Positions 1 to 8,885 of a stretch of 37,753 nucleotides of DNA are shown piece by piece. The notes under the pieces were generated by a model that saw only the letters and a program-made list of their open reading frames with translations, searched no databases and had not been told where the DNA came from. Where the stretch lies: positions 1-37,753 of the forward strand of contig BDSV01000064.1 in NCBI GenBank assembly GCA_002898075.1, in the 5' to 3' direction. Position numbers and translations under genes: made by a program. Each line of letters opens with the position of its first letter. The stretch's first letter is position 1. The DNA is from a bacterium BMS3Abin03 (GTDB lineage Bacteria; Bacteroidota; Ignavibacteria; Ignavibacteriales; Ignavibacteriaceae).

Positions 1-61
1 AGACAAGATTAATAGTAATGCAAAAGCCTAAACCAATTAACAGGTATTTGAATATTATCAT
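1..61 (-). CDS. 5' end of an unidentified gene, cut by the window edge
   Basis: An ATG at 61-59 has a strong Shine-Dalgarno (AAAGGAG at 75-69) seven bases upstream. The 20 codons visible before the edge encode a very hydrophobic stretch starting M-I-I-F-K-Y-L-L-I-G, which looks like a signal peptide or first membrane helix. It starts about 90 bp after the integrase fragment ends and is probably an independent gene. No function can be given. The call rests on the ribosome site plus the signal-like start. Confidence 0.5.
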   Translation of the reverse strand, partial: MIIFKYLLIGLGFCITINLV

Positions 62-151
62 AGTTTTACTCCTTTATATTATCAACCTAACTTTAAAGAA
101 TTTTATCTGGAAATGAGCAAAAAAATAAAATAACTTGATACAAAGTTAAAC

Positions 152-520
152 TCATTTACAGATAAAATTTTGTTGTGCGAAACTACCTTTACTTAAACTT
201 TGGCTATGGGTATTTAATCCGGTTTCTGTTTTAATAATGTTTTTGTTAAGATATAATATAACGCTCGATGCCTGGTTCTGAGTTGATGCAGACACATTAT
301 TATCTACAGCCAGGTGAGCTAATAATTTTTCAACGTTTTCTTTCTTTAATTCTTTTGGGTGGTTCGTTCCATTATAAATGATATAATCTTTTATCCATTT
401 AACATACGATTGAATTGTTTCGGGGTTGTAACTTTTGGTGTGCATATTCTGGTGGATTTGCATAAGCAGCTTTGTTCTGCTTTTTACCCGCCCGATATTT
501 GTTTTTGCGCCCATCATCAA
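152..520 (-). pseudogene. Tyrosine recombinase (integron/phage-type integrase), N-terminal fragment
   Basis: The first ~95 residues match the N-terminal SAM-like, core-binding domain of integron-type and related tyrosine recombinases: a Tyr-x-x-x-T-x-x-x-Y-x-x-W-I segment near residues 31-43, then H-P-x-E-x, L-A-H-L-A-V near 67-72, and A-S-T-Q-N-Q-A near 79-85. That domain clamps DNA at the recombination site. The family is usually over 300 residues, and the whole catalytic domain with its R-H-R-Y residues is absent. Homology stops near residue 100 and an unrelated ~20-residue tail leads to the stop. Only 151 bp remain to the window edge and another gene seems to start there, so the rest is not simply out of frame. 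I call it a truncated, inactive relic. Confidence 0.75.
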
Positions 521-569
521 TTTGCTTTCTATAGGAAAATAAGGTATTAAATTTGGAATGTCAAAAATT

Positions 570-709
570 TCACACGGGAGCGATTGTATTTATAAGTATT
601 TCTTTCATTGACACCAGGATTAATCACGGTGTTAATGGAATTGTAACCTGAATTATTAACAATTTTAAAAGTTTTAAATATGATACGATCAACTTGAGTA
701 AATTAATAA
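570..709. repeat. Degenerate copy (A) of the CTCAAGTTGACC MITE-like family
   Basis: Read on the minus strand from 709, the sequence has TTAATTTACTCAAGTTGA, then an AT-rich spacer, a decayed AAAACTTTTAAAATTGTT palindrome near 662-680, and an internal segment (ATTAATCCTGGTGTCAATG, about 606-625) that matches the interior of the complete element at 12544-12685. The far terminal repeat is too decayed to fix its end. The near end overlaps the stop codon of the M23 peptidase gene. Confidence 0.5.
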
Positions 710-1662
710 TTTACCCCAACTTGATTAAACACCAGACTGTTCCTCACCAAAAACCTTCCGTTAAAAACAACCGGTATTCCTTCGCCGGTTAAAATAGGAA
801 TTTCTTCGCCGCCCTTTTCTGCATGGATGTGCAAATGCGGTTCGCTCGTGTTGCCTGTATTTCCCACTCTTCCAACCGGCTGACCCGTAGTGATTGTGTC
901 GCCTTCAGATACCATTAAACTGTTTTTCATCATGTGTGCGATAAGAATTTTATAACCGTCACCTAAAATTACAACACGGTTGCCTGCAATGTTGTTCCTG
1001 TTTTCTTTAAAATTTTCCCTGTTTATCTGCGGCGGTATTTGATCTTCTAAATTATTTTCTGTTTCGATAACAATTCCGTTACAGGGACTGTAAACCGTAT
1101 CTCCAAATATTTCATATTTAGTTAATGTTTCCGGTAGAATTCCTTCTGCTCTTATTCCGAAGATGTTCAGCTTAACAATGTCGAGTGCAAAACGCTGAGA
1201 GGTAACTATATTATGATAATTGATAACCGGGCTGCTTCCGCCGTGCCCGACGTAGTAGATACCATTCTTTAACGGGAAAGATAAATTGATCGGTTTTTCA
1301 TTATAAAAATAACCCGATATGGCAAACGCACTAAAGAGAAGAAATATGACTATTACAATAATATTAATCCCCGTAAAAAACCACGTTTTAATATCTTTCC
1401 GGATGTAAAATGTAGCGCTGCGGTTTCCACGGTATGTTTTGTAAAGTACAATAAAAAATAAGAGAAGCCACAGATACCTGAAATAGTAACCTACCCAATC
1501 CCATCTGCCTGATAGAAAGATGTATAAAAAAAATGTGCCGACAAGAAGGGAACGTATCAGCCAGTCGAATTTAGTTTTATACTTTCCTTTCCAAAGCCAG
1601 AAGAGAAACCATGCAGGCAGAAACAGGTGAGTAAATAATAATATGGATATTTGAAACATCAT
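703..1662 (-). CDS. Membrane-anchored M23-family (LytM-type) metallopeptidase
   Basis: Residues 1-120 hold about four hydrophobic helices (near 2-24, 36-52, 57-75 and 96-118). The C-terminal ~180 residues form an M23 zinc-peptidase domain. Visible ligands are His150 and Asp161 in Y-H-N-I-V...F-A-L-D-I-V, His243 in I-A-H-M, and the H-L-H-I-H motif at 276-280. The segment V-G-R-V-G-N-T-G-N-T-S-E-P-H-L-H-I-H is diagnostic. Family members cut peptidoglycan cross-bridges, and the topology places the domain in the periplasm. It starts 23 bp after the acyltransferase stop, so the two are probably co-transcribed. The gene's 3' end lies in repeat copy A. The metal site looks complete, but the exact substrate is unknown. 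Confidence 0.85.
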   Translation of the reverse strand: MMFQISILLFTHLFLPAWFLFWLWKGKYKTKFDWLIRSLLVGTFFLYIFLSGRWDWVGYYFRYLWLLLFFIVLYKTYRGNRSATFYIRKDIKTWFFTGINIIVIVIFLLFSAFAISGYFYNEKPINLSFPLKNGIYYVGHGGSSPVINYHNIVTSQRFALDIVKLNIFGIRAEGILPETLTKYEIFGDTVYSPCNGIVIETENNLEDQIPPQINRENFKENRNNIAGNRVVILGDGYKILIAHMMKNSLMVSEGDTITTGQPVGRVGNTGNTSEPHLHIHAEKGGEEIPILTGEGIPVVFNGRFLVRNSLVFNQVGVNY

Positions 1663-1685
1663 TTATGATACGGGAGAAAAATAGT

Positions 1686-2258
1686 TCAGTTGTTATTGTT
1701 TTGCACTTTAATCTTTACCTCACTCTGTTTTTCGGGTCGTTTGCCTTTTATGTTTTTATAAAAGTTTTTAATTGTCTGCATATCTTTTTCAAGATTACCG
1801 ACCGGTACAAAGTAACCATCTATCCCAACCTGTTTTGTTCCGTAATCCATAAAGGAAAATGCAATGGGTACTTTTGCTCCAATGGCAATATGGTAAAACC
1901 CGCTTTTCCAGTATTTGGTTTTCGAGCGTGTTCCTTCGGGCATAATTCCCAAAACAAATTCATCTTTGCTGTTGAAGATTTCAATCATTCTATCGATTAA
2001 AGATGAATGAACAGAACGGTTAACAGGTATTCCACCATAGAATTTTAATATAAGTCCCATCGGACCTTTGAAGATTGAATGTTTTGCAAACCATTTGAAT
2101 CTTAACCCGAGACCAAGCGCCCCGAATAATGCTAACGGGAAATCCCAATTACTTGTATGCGGCGCACCGATCAGCACATATTTTTTTAATTCAGGCAGCT
2201 TGCCCTTAACTTTCCACCCAAAGAGCTTTAGTATGAATTTTGCGATAAATTTTAGCAT
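1686..2258 (-). CDS. PlsC-like 1-acylglycerol-3-phosphate / lysophospholipid acyltransferase
   Basis: This 190-residue protein has the acyltransferase blocks in order: H-T-S-N-W-D at 34-39 (the catalytic H-x4-D), G-G-I-P-V-N-R near 75-81, and M-P-E-G-T-R-S near 105-111, the phosphate-binding E-G-T-R block. Such enzymes move an acyl chain from acyl-ACP or acyl-CoA to a lysolipid at the inner membrane. Residues 1-15 are hydrophobic and basic, fitting membrane association. The length is at the short end for the family. It is first of a two-gene unit with the M23 peptidase. Its ribosome site is weak. Whether it makes phosphatidic acid or acylates another lipid cannot be read from sequence. Confidence 0.85.
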   Translation of the reverse strand: MLKFIAKFILKLFGWKVKGKLPELKKYVLIGAPHTSNWDFPLALFGALGLGLRFKWFAKHSIFKGPMGLILKFYGGIPVNRSVHSSLIDRMIEIFNSKDEFVLGIMPEGTRSKTKYWKSGFYHIAIGAKVPIAFSFMDYGTKQVGIDGYFVPVGNLEKDMQTIKNFYKNIKGKRPEKQSEVKIKVQNNNN

Positions 2259-2396
2259 TTGTAATAAATGATTATAATAATAAAATCATTTGAAAAATTA
2301 TTAATGATTAATAAAAATAAGTATAAAAAAAGTTTCTTTAATAAAAAAGGGATTCTCCCGCAGGATAGTTCCTTAATTATTTAAGAGTTCACTTTG

Positions 2397-2484
2397 AAAG
2401 GTATGTTTAACAAAATTATGTTTTGTTTTTATTTAAAAAGCCGGTTCGATTTCCGGTTGATTAACTTTTTTCGATCCGGCTCAT
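2397..2484. repeat. Two-copy intergenic repeat, copy 1
   Basis: The stretch beginning AAAGGTATGTTTAACAAAAT and ending near CGATCCGGCTCAT is about 70% identical to 33056-33144 in the same orientation. Both copies lie just upstream of a gene start and downstream of a T9SS gene. The rest of the 2259-2557 gap is AT-rich, with a CCCTGAC/GTCGGGG hairpin at about 2519-2536. Confidence 0.65.
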
Positions 2485-2557
2485 TATTGATATTTAATTA
2501 ATCCTATCGCATAAGTATCCCCGACTAAGGTCAGGGACTACTTCCCGAACGGCAGGG

Positions 2558-4027
2558 TTATTTGAGTAATAACATTTTCATTGTCTGTATAAAATTACCT
2601 GCACGCAGTTGATAAAGATAAACACCGCTTGAGAGATTGCCTGCATCGAAATTCACTTCGTAAGTGCCGGCGGGTTTTTCTTCGTTAACTAAAGTCGCAA
2701 CTTCATTTCCTAAAACATCATAAACCTTTAAGCTAACAAATTGTCTGCTGCTTACTGCATACTGAATACTTGTAGTTGGATTGAACGGGTTCGGGTAGTT
2801 TTGTTCCAAATAGAATTGTTCCGGTTTATTGTTGGGAGATTGTTCAACTGCAGTTACAATTCCATCCGCATTAGTTTTAATTAACAGTACTCTATCAGCA
2901 CCGAGAAATTCTGTTGTACCCACAATGATATATCCGCCGTCGTTAGTCTGCCTGATTGAATTGCCAATAGCAACCTGCTCATTCGAACTGATTCCCCACC
3001 AAAATGTTTTTGTAAAAACCGTATCGCCGTTCTCATCTGTTTTGATAGTATAAACATCATAGAGACAGGGACCGAAACTTCTCGTATATCCCGTAATAAT
3101 AAATCCGCCATTATTAGTCTGGCGAACACTATTTCCGACATCTGCATCAGAACCACCGTAAGTTTTAAACCAGAGTGAGTCACCATTTGCATTTGTTTTT
3201 AATAACAAAATATCCGAATTACCTGCGCCAAAACTATATGTAGCCCCGGTGATTATAAATCCACTATCATTCGTCTGTCGCACTGAATAGCCCTCATCGT
3301 TGTTAGAAGAAAGACCGAAACTTTTAGCCCATAACGAATCACCATCGGAACTTATTTTCATCAAATAAAGATTACTGTTACTATCCGCCCCGTTTGTAAA
3401 AACTGATCCGGTTAAAATATATCCTCCATCCTGTGTCTGTTGAACGGAAGTACCTTTTATTCCAAAGTATCTTTTAGCCCAAAGTGAATCACCGGCAGCG
3501 TTTGTTTTAATAAGAAAGATTCCATCGGCGGAAGACATAGATGAACCAGCTAGAATAAAGCCACCATCATCGGTTTGCTGAACTATATTACTGTTTTCTT
3601 CCGGGCAGGGTGGCTCATTGGGGCTGCTGTTATAGGTTTTAGCCCACAGCGAATCACCATTCGAATCTATTTTCATTAAGAAAGCCCTGCCGCAACCAGC
3701 CTGATATGAACATAACTTGCCTGTAATAATAAATCCGCCATCATTTGTTTGAATTATATAACTTCCCACGAAAGAATTTTCATTTCTATATATTTTTGCC
3801 CAGCTAGTATCGCCAAGTACATTAGTTTTTATTATTAAAAGATTGGGAGTAATATCGCCGTAATCTTGTGTGCTTCCTGTTATTATGTATCCACCATCAT
3901 TAGTTTGCTGAACACAGTTTCCTAAATAATGTGCTCCACCATCCCAGAAAGATTTTTCAAAAGTAATTTGCGCAGTCAATTGCTGACTGACTAAAATAAA
4001 TGTGAATAGCGCAATAAATTTTTTCAT
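2558..4027 (-). CDS. Secreted T9SS repeat protein (propeller-like G-D-S-L-W-A-K repeats)
   Basis: I start the gene at 4027, where the ATG has an AGGTAG ribosome site and opens a clean signal peptide ending Q-L-T-A-Q; the frame is open to 4093, but that would add a second hydrophobic stretch. The 489-residue product has about seven repeats of 45-60 residues, each with a core like G-D-S-L-W-A-K-x-Y/F-G and Q-T-x-D-G-G-F/Y-I-I-T-G. These probably form a beta-propeller-like fold. The final ~75 residues are a type A sorting domain: N-Y-P-N-P-F-N-P, a V-Y-D-V-L-G-N-E-V-A-T-L-V strand, and K-M-L-L-L-K at the end. The family exports this way to the surface or medium. Its ligand is unknown. The pseudogene at 11585-12561 is a relative. 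Confidence 0.85.
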   Translation of the reverse strand: MKKFIALFTFILVSQQLTAQITFEKSFWDGGAHYLGNCVQQTNDGGYIITGSTQDYGDITPNLLIIKTNVLGDTSWAKIYRNENSFVGSYIIQTNDGGFIITGKLCSYQAGCGRAFLMKIDSNGDSLWAKTYNSSPNEPPCPEENSNIVQQTDDGGFILAGSSMSSADGIFLIKTNAAGDSLWAKRYFGIKGTSVQQTQDGGYILTGSVFTNGADSNSNLYLMKISSDGDSLWAKSFGLSSNNDEGYSVRQTNDSGFIITGATYSFGAGNSDILLLKTNANGDSLWFKTYGGSDADVGNSVRQTNNGGFIITGYTRSFGPCLYDVYTIKTDENGDTVFTKTFWWGISSNEQVAIGNSIRQTNDGGYIIVGTTEFLGADRVLLIKTNADGIVTAVEQSPNNKPEQFYLEQNYPNPFNPTTSIQYAVSSRQFVSLKVYDVLGNEVATLVNEEKPAGTYEVNFDAGNLSSGVYLYQLRAGNFIQTMKMLLLK

Positions 4028-4556
4028 AATACTACCTGTGAATAAAAATAATGTTAGAATAAAATAGAGTGATTGAGTGATTAGTTTTTTCAACTGAAAG
4101 AAAGGAATGCCAACCCTGTATTTTGATTTGTCCGAACTGCATAAGAGAATAAACTCAAAATATTCAATTCAAAGGTACAAAACTTATGCCACCGAATAAA
4201 TAACATAATTACGGATGCACCGGTTAACAATTGTAACAGGAGCTAATAATATTTTAAACTGCAATAATTGTTTTTTATGAAATATCGTCTTTTGTGAAAA
4301 AACTTCGAATGATTTGAGCGGTTTATTATGATTTTTTTATGATGTGATAATGATTTAAAATGAATAAAACCGATGATAGCATCTTCTCATCTTTAAGATT
4401 AATTAAGCTGATAGAAAATTATTATTAAGACAGGTAATATCTTCGTTGGCAATATTACTGATTTATTATTTTTATTAGTTAAAGCAGATAAGTATTATAT
4501 AAAATATTTAAATTCTTCTACAGACAAACCTGCTTGTTTAATAATAGCCCGCAAAG
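4028..4556. other. Gene-free AT-rich interval
   Basis: No plausible ORF, tRNA or terminator was found on either strand. It must contain the promoter of the 2558-4027 gene, but no convincing promoter match could be picked. At 4219-4262 there is weak similarity to repeat copy A. Confidence 0.5.
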
Positions 4557-4595
4557 TTCTATCCGCGTATTAGCGGCAGTTTATCAGCCGCTAAT
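4557..4595. repeat. Intergenic repeat with perfect 9-bp hairpin
   Basis: ATTAGCGGC (4569-4577) and GCCGCTAAT (4587-4595) form a perfect stem with a 9-base loop. There is no T-tract, so it is not a standard terminator. Bases 4557-4583 recur at 5890-5916 with 25 of 27 identical, where the right arm is lost. Confidence 0.6.
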
Positions 4596-4633
4596 ATCAC
4601 GAATTAAAAAAAATATGTAATCTTTAAATAAGC

Positions 4634-5563
4634 TTACTTTAGAAGTATCATCTTTCTAGATCTAACAAACGAACCGGCTTTAATTGTATAATAATAAATT
4701 CCGCTGCTAAGGTTTAAAGCATCAAAATTTACTTCATAATAACCGGCAGGTTTTTCCCCGTTAACCAATTCTGCGATTTCATTACCCAGCACATCAAAAA
4801 CTTTCAGCGATACTTTTTCACTATTCGGAATTGAATAACTAATAGTTGTTGATGGGTTAAACGGATTAGGGTAATTTTGCATTAACTTGAACGAAGATGG
4901 AATTAAGCCAGATGCATCCTCGACGCCGGTAGCCCCGGAAAGTGAATAAACTTTCAAGTCGTCGAAAATTCCTTCAAAGACAAACCCCATACCAAAATTA
5001 GATGTAGATATATTTTTATCGTTACCATGTACAAGTGCAAATGAAACAGTGTCGATCAATGAACCATCCAGGTACCATTTGCCCGTTTGAGCGGCGGAAT
5101 CATAAACCACTGTAGCAGTGTGTAATATATTTAGAGAAATTGTCACTCCCGATGTAACAAAAGAACCGTTGTTATAAAATAAAGCGGCTGTCGAATCGAA
5201 TATGTAAAACCCTATCCAGCGCCATCCGGTTCCTCCAACGAAAACGGGGTTAGTCTGGGTCGAACTGATTTTAAACTTCGCTTCGATTGCAAACTTTTTG
5301 AATGTAAAACCGTCGAGCTGTGGAGTTGTTGCATCGGAGCCGTTAACAGGATCATTACCGGTGTAAATTCCGTTTAAATAAATACCGCCGTCCTGGTAAG
5401 GTGCATTCGTTAATGTGATCGGCGGATTGTTGCCGGTAGCATCGTCAGGTGTTCCGTCCAGTTTGTAATGAGCTATCAGTGTAAGATCCGGTGGAATTTG
5501 TGCAAAAGTTAAACCGGTTAATATTACAAAAAAGAGTGCGGTTTTAGTAATGATTTCTTTCAT
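4634..5563 (-). CDS. Secreted T9SS protein with LamG/concanavalin-like domain
   Basis: A signal peptide (cleaved near residue 21, L-T-F-A-Q) precedes a ~190-residue LamG-like jelly-roll. Signs of this fold are H-Y-K-L-D-G-x-x-x-D-A-T-G-N near 31-44, F-A-I-E-A-K-F-K-I, G-W-R-W-I-G-F-Y, K-W-Y-L-D-G-S-L-I-D and D-D-L-K-V-Y. This order is typical of secreted modules that bind carbohydrate or other glycans. Residues ~235-309 form the type A sorting domain with N-Y-P-N-P-F-N-P and K-M-I-L-L-K. The start is supported by AAGGAAG five to six bases upstream. No enzymatic domain is visible, so binding or matrix function is an inference. Confidence 0.85.
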   Translation of the reverse strand: MKEIITKTALFFVILTGLTFAQIPPDLTLIAHYKLDGTPDDATGNNPPITLTNAPYQDGGIYLNGIYTGNDPVNGSDATTPQLDGFTFKKFAIEAKFKISSTQTNPVFVGGTGWRWIGFYIFDSTAALFYNNGSFVTSGVTISLNILHTATVVYDSAAQTGKWYLDGSLIDTVSFALVHGNDKNISTSNFGMGFVFEGIFDDLKVYSLSGATGVEDASGLIPSSFKLMQNYPNPFNPSTTISYSIPNSEKVSLKVFDVLGNEIAELVNGEKPAGYYEVNFDALNLSSGIYYYTIKAGSFVRSRKMILLK

Positions 5564-5889
5564 GGAAATCTTCCTTTTTTAATGAAACAAATTGACAATT
5601 CATCTGTTTATAATTTCAACTAAGATTGGATGGAACCCATTCCATCTCATGTATTATGCGGTTTTAACAGGATAATGAGGACAAATGAATAATCGCTTAT
5701 AAACAATAATTATTCCATTAATAATATTGCTTTTTTAATTATAAATCAAATTATAAATGTAATTTTGTTATTATAATTGAAGAATAGAACAGTAATATAA
5801 CGGGTAATTTTTTTAAAAGAAAGGTTAACTCTAACAAATATTTTGGGATGGGAACTATAAAATATCAAATCGATAGTGACATGTAAAAA
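5564..5889. other. Gene-free AT-rich interval upstream of the LamG gene
   Basis: No ORF or RNA gene was recognised. A 7-bp inverted repeat, GATGGAA-CCCA-TTCCATC at 5629-5646, lies about 65 bp upstream of the LamG start codon and could be an operator, but a single copy proves nothing. Confidence 0.4.
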
Positions 5890-6007
5890 TTCTATTTGCG
5901 TATTAGCGGCAGTTTAAAGAGATGAAATCTTTTCAAAATATTTTATCTTTAAACAACCCTTCATAAGAAGATAATTTTAGGTAAGCTTACTTTAAGTATT
6001 TCTTTCC
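5890..6007. repeat. Second copy of the 4557 repeat, with a relic of a sorting-domain tail
   Basis: 5890-5916 repeats 4557-4583. Farther on, AAGCTTACTTTA at 5983-5994 matches 4630-4641, which in the LamG gene contains the last codons and the stop. The order of the two blocks is the same in both places, so a piece reaching into the 3' end of a T9SS gene seems to have been duplicated and then decayed. Confidence 0.55.
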
Positions 6008-6041
6008 GGGGTTCGTGTGATTACTACCCAAATGACGGGGG

Positions 6042-7541
6042 TCATTTGAGTAATAACATTTTCTTTGTCTGAACGAACTCACCTGCACGTAGCTGATAGT
6101 AATAAATTCCGCTGCTCAAATTTGAAGCATCGAATTCTGCTTCATAAGTTCCGGCAGGTTTTATTTCATTAACCAATTCTGCAACCTCTTTTCCCAGAAT
6201 ATCATAAACCTTTAAAGTTGAATACTGCTTACTATCTATTGCATAATTTATTATTGTGTTAGGATTAAACGGGTTGGGGTAATTTTGTGCCAGTTTAAAA
6301 CGATTTGGAATTTGCTCTCCACCATCAGGAACGGGATCGGTTCCCGTGGTACCCTGATCGAGTTTTGAACGGATCAAATTGACTGCATCACCGATTGCTA
6401 CATACATATCCCAATCATGCAGATTGTTCGTTACAGACGAGTCCAGGGGATCATGTCGCAAATCACCGGTGCCTTGTATATTATCAATCACCAAGCCAAA
6501 ATTAGAAGGATCGGGATTACTGATTCTGCCTGCATACATATCGGCATAGGCGATAAAGTCGGTTGTCACACCATAGAATGTGCCTGGAAAAAAGAAGCTG
6601 GCTTTTGGGTAAACAGAATATGTTACCGGCTTAGCAGGAATAAACCCAAGAGGATCTATAATAATTTGCTGAGTAAGGGAATCGAATGTGGTAAACATTA
6701 ACCCTTTGCTTACAAGTGAATTATTAAAAACAACCCTGTTCCCTGTAGGGATGCTTGAAAATGGCTGCCCGTCGTCTTTATAAGTAGCCCAGCTCATAAT
6801 GCATGCAGTATCTAACGGACTTTGACAGACGGGAATATTTTCCCACCACCCGCCGGCTGCGGTACCGTTTTGTACAAACGGACCACCGGGCATTCCAACT
6901 AATACTGAAAGGAATATTTTATCTAAATACGGCTGATACAGGGGCAGATTGGCTTCAAAAACCCGCAACATCATAGCCAGTACATAAGAACCTTGAGAAT
7001 GACCAACTAAGATTACTTTCTTTCCGTTATTATTATTTTGCATGTAATAAGTAAAGGCGGCAATTATATCATCGGCAGCAGTTTCCAGGATTTCAGCTTG
7101 TAAGCTGTCAGAGGTTGGAAACGGGGGAAGGTTATCGAAGGTTGCTAATGTTCCCTGCCTGTCATATGGAGCATAGATTCTTCCGAATTGTGAGAATTGG
7201 CTAAACGACCACTTTATAGTAAGCTTAGCTCCCAATTTGTATATTGCATTAATCGTAATATTGTGGGCGGGAGTGCCAACTTCTACTAATACGGTAGGAT
7301 GAACACAAAATAAATCATAATTACTGGTTGTATCATAATCCACTGTTATCATATCGCCTATGCTTGTATCGGGATTAACGAAGGTATAACTCGGGGAAAA
7401 TGACATATCAGAGCTGCCTTTCATTGGGTGGGAAGCCCAATTAGCGGGATCATCATAATTTGTAACTTGTGAAAACCCTTCTTTTTCAACTATCCCAAAG
7501 ACGAAAACAAATGTTGTTATAAGTAATAATAGGTTTTTCAT
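6042..7541 (-). CDS. Secreted T9SS alpha/beta hydrolase, DUF3089-like
   Basis: The signal peptide spans residues ~1-24. The core resembles DUF3089 (lipase-like alpha/beta hydrolase): D-L-F-C-V-H-P-T at 76-83, R-I-Y-A-P-Y-D-R-Q at 121-129, and the nucleophile elbow V-G-H-S-Q-G-S at 179-185, with Ser182 as the predicted catalytic serine. Candidate His lies in N-N-L-H-D-W-D-M-Y near residue 380. The type A sorting domain fills the last ~80 residues. The product should be a secreted or surface esterase or lipase, but the substrate is unknown. The ribosome site GAGG is about ten bases from the ATG. The stop codon sits inside a CAAATGAC/GTCATTTG hairpin at 6032-6051. Confidence 0.8.
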   Translation of the reverse strand: MKNLLLLITTFVFVFGIVEKEGFSQVTNYDDPANWASHPMKGSSDMSFSPSYTFVNPDTSIGDMITVDYDTTSNYDLFCVHPTVLVEVGTPAHNITINAIYKLGAKLTIKWSFSQFSQFGRIYAPYDRQGTLATFDNLPPFPTSDSLQAEILETAADDIIAAFTYYMQNNNNGKKVILVGHSQGSYVLAMMLRVFEANLPLYQPYLDKIFLSVLVGMPGGPFVQNGTAAGGWWENIPVCQSPLDTACIMSWATYKDDGQPFSSIPTGNRVVFNNSLVSKGLMFTTFDSLTQQIIIDPLGFIPAKPVTYSVYPKASFFFPGTFYGVTTDFIAYADMYAGRISNPDPSNFGLVIDNIQGTGDLRHDPLDSSVTNNLHDWDMYVAIGDAVNLIRSKLDQGTTGTDPVPDGGEQIPNRFKLAQNYPNPFNPNTIINYAIDSKQYSTLKVYDILGKEVAELVNEIKPAGTYEAEFDASNLSSGIYYYQLRAGEFVQTKKMLLLK

Positions 7542-7710
7542 TATCTTTGATCCTCTTTTTTATCGTTCATCTATCATTGAGCGATATAGCAACGCTGCAA
7601 ATAACCTGCTGCCGGGGAGTGCGATGAAAATTTACAACCATAAATTTTTAAAATTGTACGAACTTAATTTAACAAAATAACTTTGAGTAAAAATTCGGTT
7701 TTGAAAACCA

Positions 7711-7739
7711 CAACCCGGAACCTAAAAAACGCCGGGCTG
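7711..7739 (-). terminator. Weak possible terminator after the S41 relic
   Basis: On the minus strand CAGCCCGG pairs with CCGGGTTG over 8 bp (one G-T wobble), with a 13-base loop and only a short TGGTTTT tail. It is placed correctly to end the 7775-9771 unit, but the poor T-tract lowers confidence. Confidence 0.35.
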
Positions 7740-7774
7740 CTTTTGAAATTTCATAATGAACCTTATTAAAATAA

Positions 7775-8885
7775 TTACTGAATTTTTAATTGCATATAAT
7801 TTATCGCTGTCTCTAATAGAATATCCTTTCCTTCTCTCAAAGTTTGAAGAGTGTGTTTAACAATTATATCAGGCACCATACAAACGCCTTCGAGTGTTTT
7901 TCCATTTGATAGGGAAGTGATCGCTACGGGATACATAAACATCACTGCTGGCGCCCATTCCTGAAAATCAGCGACAAGAACCCGCCCTTGTGTCTGCTCA
8001 CCGGTTACTACAGCGCGCCCCAAAGCTTGCAATCCTCCTGCAAATTCTTCACTTGACGATGCACTATTCACATCGACTAACACCGCAATTTTTCCTTTGC
8101 AGGGTTTTTTCCGCCGGTTCAAGATAAACATCGTTGCGACCGCGCTCGCCATCCTGACTCCAAAGTAATGAACTGTTCAAAGCCAATTTATCTGCCAAAG
8201 CTTTTCTCACTTGAAAAAATCCACCCGGGTTATCCCTGAGATCAATTATCAATCCCTTCGTATCCATTAATTCATCCACTGCGTTTATTATTTTATCCAA
8301 AAGATCGGGGGCAAACGTGTTAAAGCGAATATAACCGATACCGGGATTTATAAATCGCGATTCAAACTCCAGAAAATTCGGCGGTACTCCATCGACTAAG
8401 ATGACTTTTCCTTCTCGTTCTGTTCTTACTAATTCAATATTTTTCGGACCTTCCATTGTTTCAAGAACAAGTTGTAACGGATCACCGCCATCCCCGTAAG
8501 TTCTGTATTGTGCTCTTAAATGGTAATTGGAAATAATGTTTCTCTCATTGTACGGTGGATATTTATATTTTTCAGATTCTTCAACTATATTCTTAAATGT
8601 AAATCCATCGACGCTTAATGTTATATCACCACGCTTTATTCCTGCAACTTTTGCCGGCGAATTATTTTTCACGGTAATAACAACAATTTTATTCTCTATA
8701 ACTCTTATTTGAAGACCGGCGCCCCCTTCTTTACCGGCAAGCTCGAATAGCGGGTCGGGCATATTGGGATAGAATACACCCAAATGTAATACATCGAATT
8801 GGAAAAACATTTCATTTAACAAACCGTAAAATTCTTCTTCGGTCTTAGCGGTTTCAATTTTAGTACGATAAGTTTCCTTGATTTT
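7775..8885 (-). pseudogene. S41 (tail-specific) protease, headless and frameshifted
   Basis: Homology to secreted S41 proteases begins abruptly with K-I-E-T-A-K-T-E-E-E-F-Y-G-L-L-N. It continues through a PDZ-like stretch (N-S-P-A-K-V-A-G-I-K-R-G-D), the L-I-I-D-L-R-D-N-P-G-G block, and, in another frame, the active-site block V-N-S-A-S-S-S-E-E-F and G-E-Q-T-Q-G. The frame changes at a run of six T at 8105-8110; removing one restores the family sequence across the join. The family's signal peptide and the first ~60-80 residues are missing. In their place the frame runs into an AraC-type regulator, with the junction near 8870-8890. The product would lack an export signal, so I infer no function. 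Confidence 0.8.

Noticed and set aside
2430-2484. tRNA-like T-loop (GGTTCGATTTCC) in repeat copy 1
   Set aside because: No acceptor or anticodon stem can be drawn, and the string is not kept in copy 2.
4219-4262. A further degenerate copy of the CTCAAG MITE-like family
   Set aside because: Only the core resembles copy A (GGTTAACAATTGTAAC); no terminal repeat is visible, so it stays unproven.
6032-6051. Hairpin CAAATGAC/GTCATTTG at the DUF3089 stop as a terminator
   Set aside because: The stem is perfect but there is no T-tract after it on the minus strand.
8105-8110. Programmed frameshift in the S41 gene
   Set aside because: A slippery A6 run is present, but the gene also lacks its head and is joined to a broken regulator. 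Decay is simpler.
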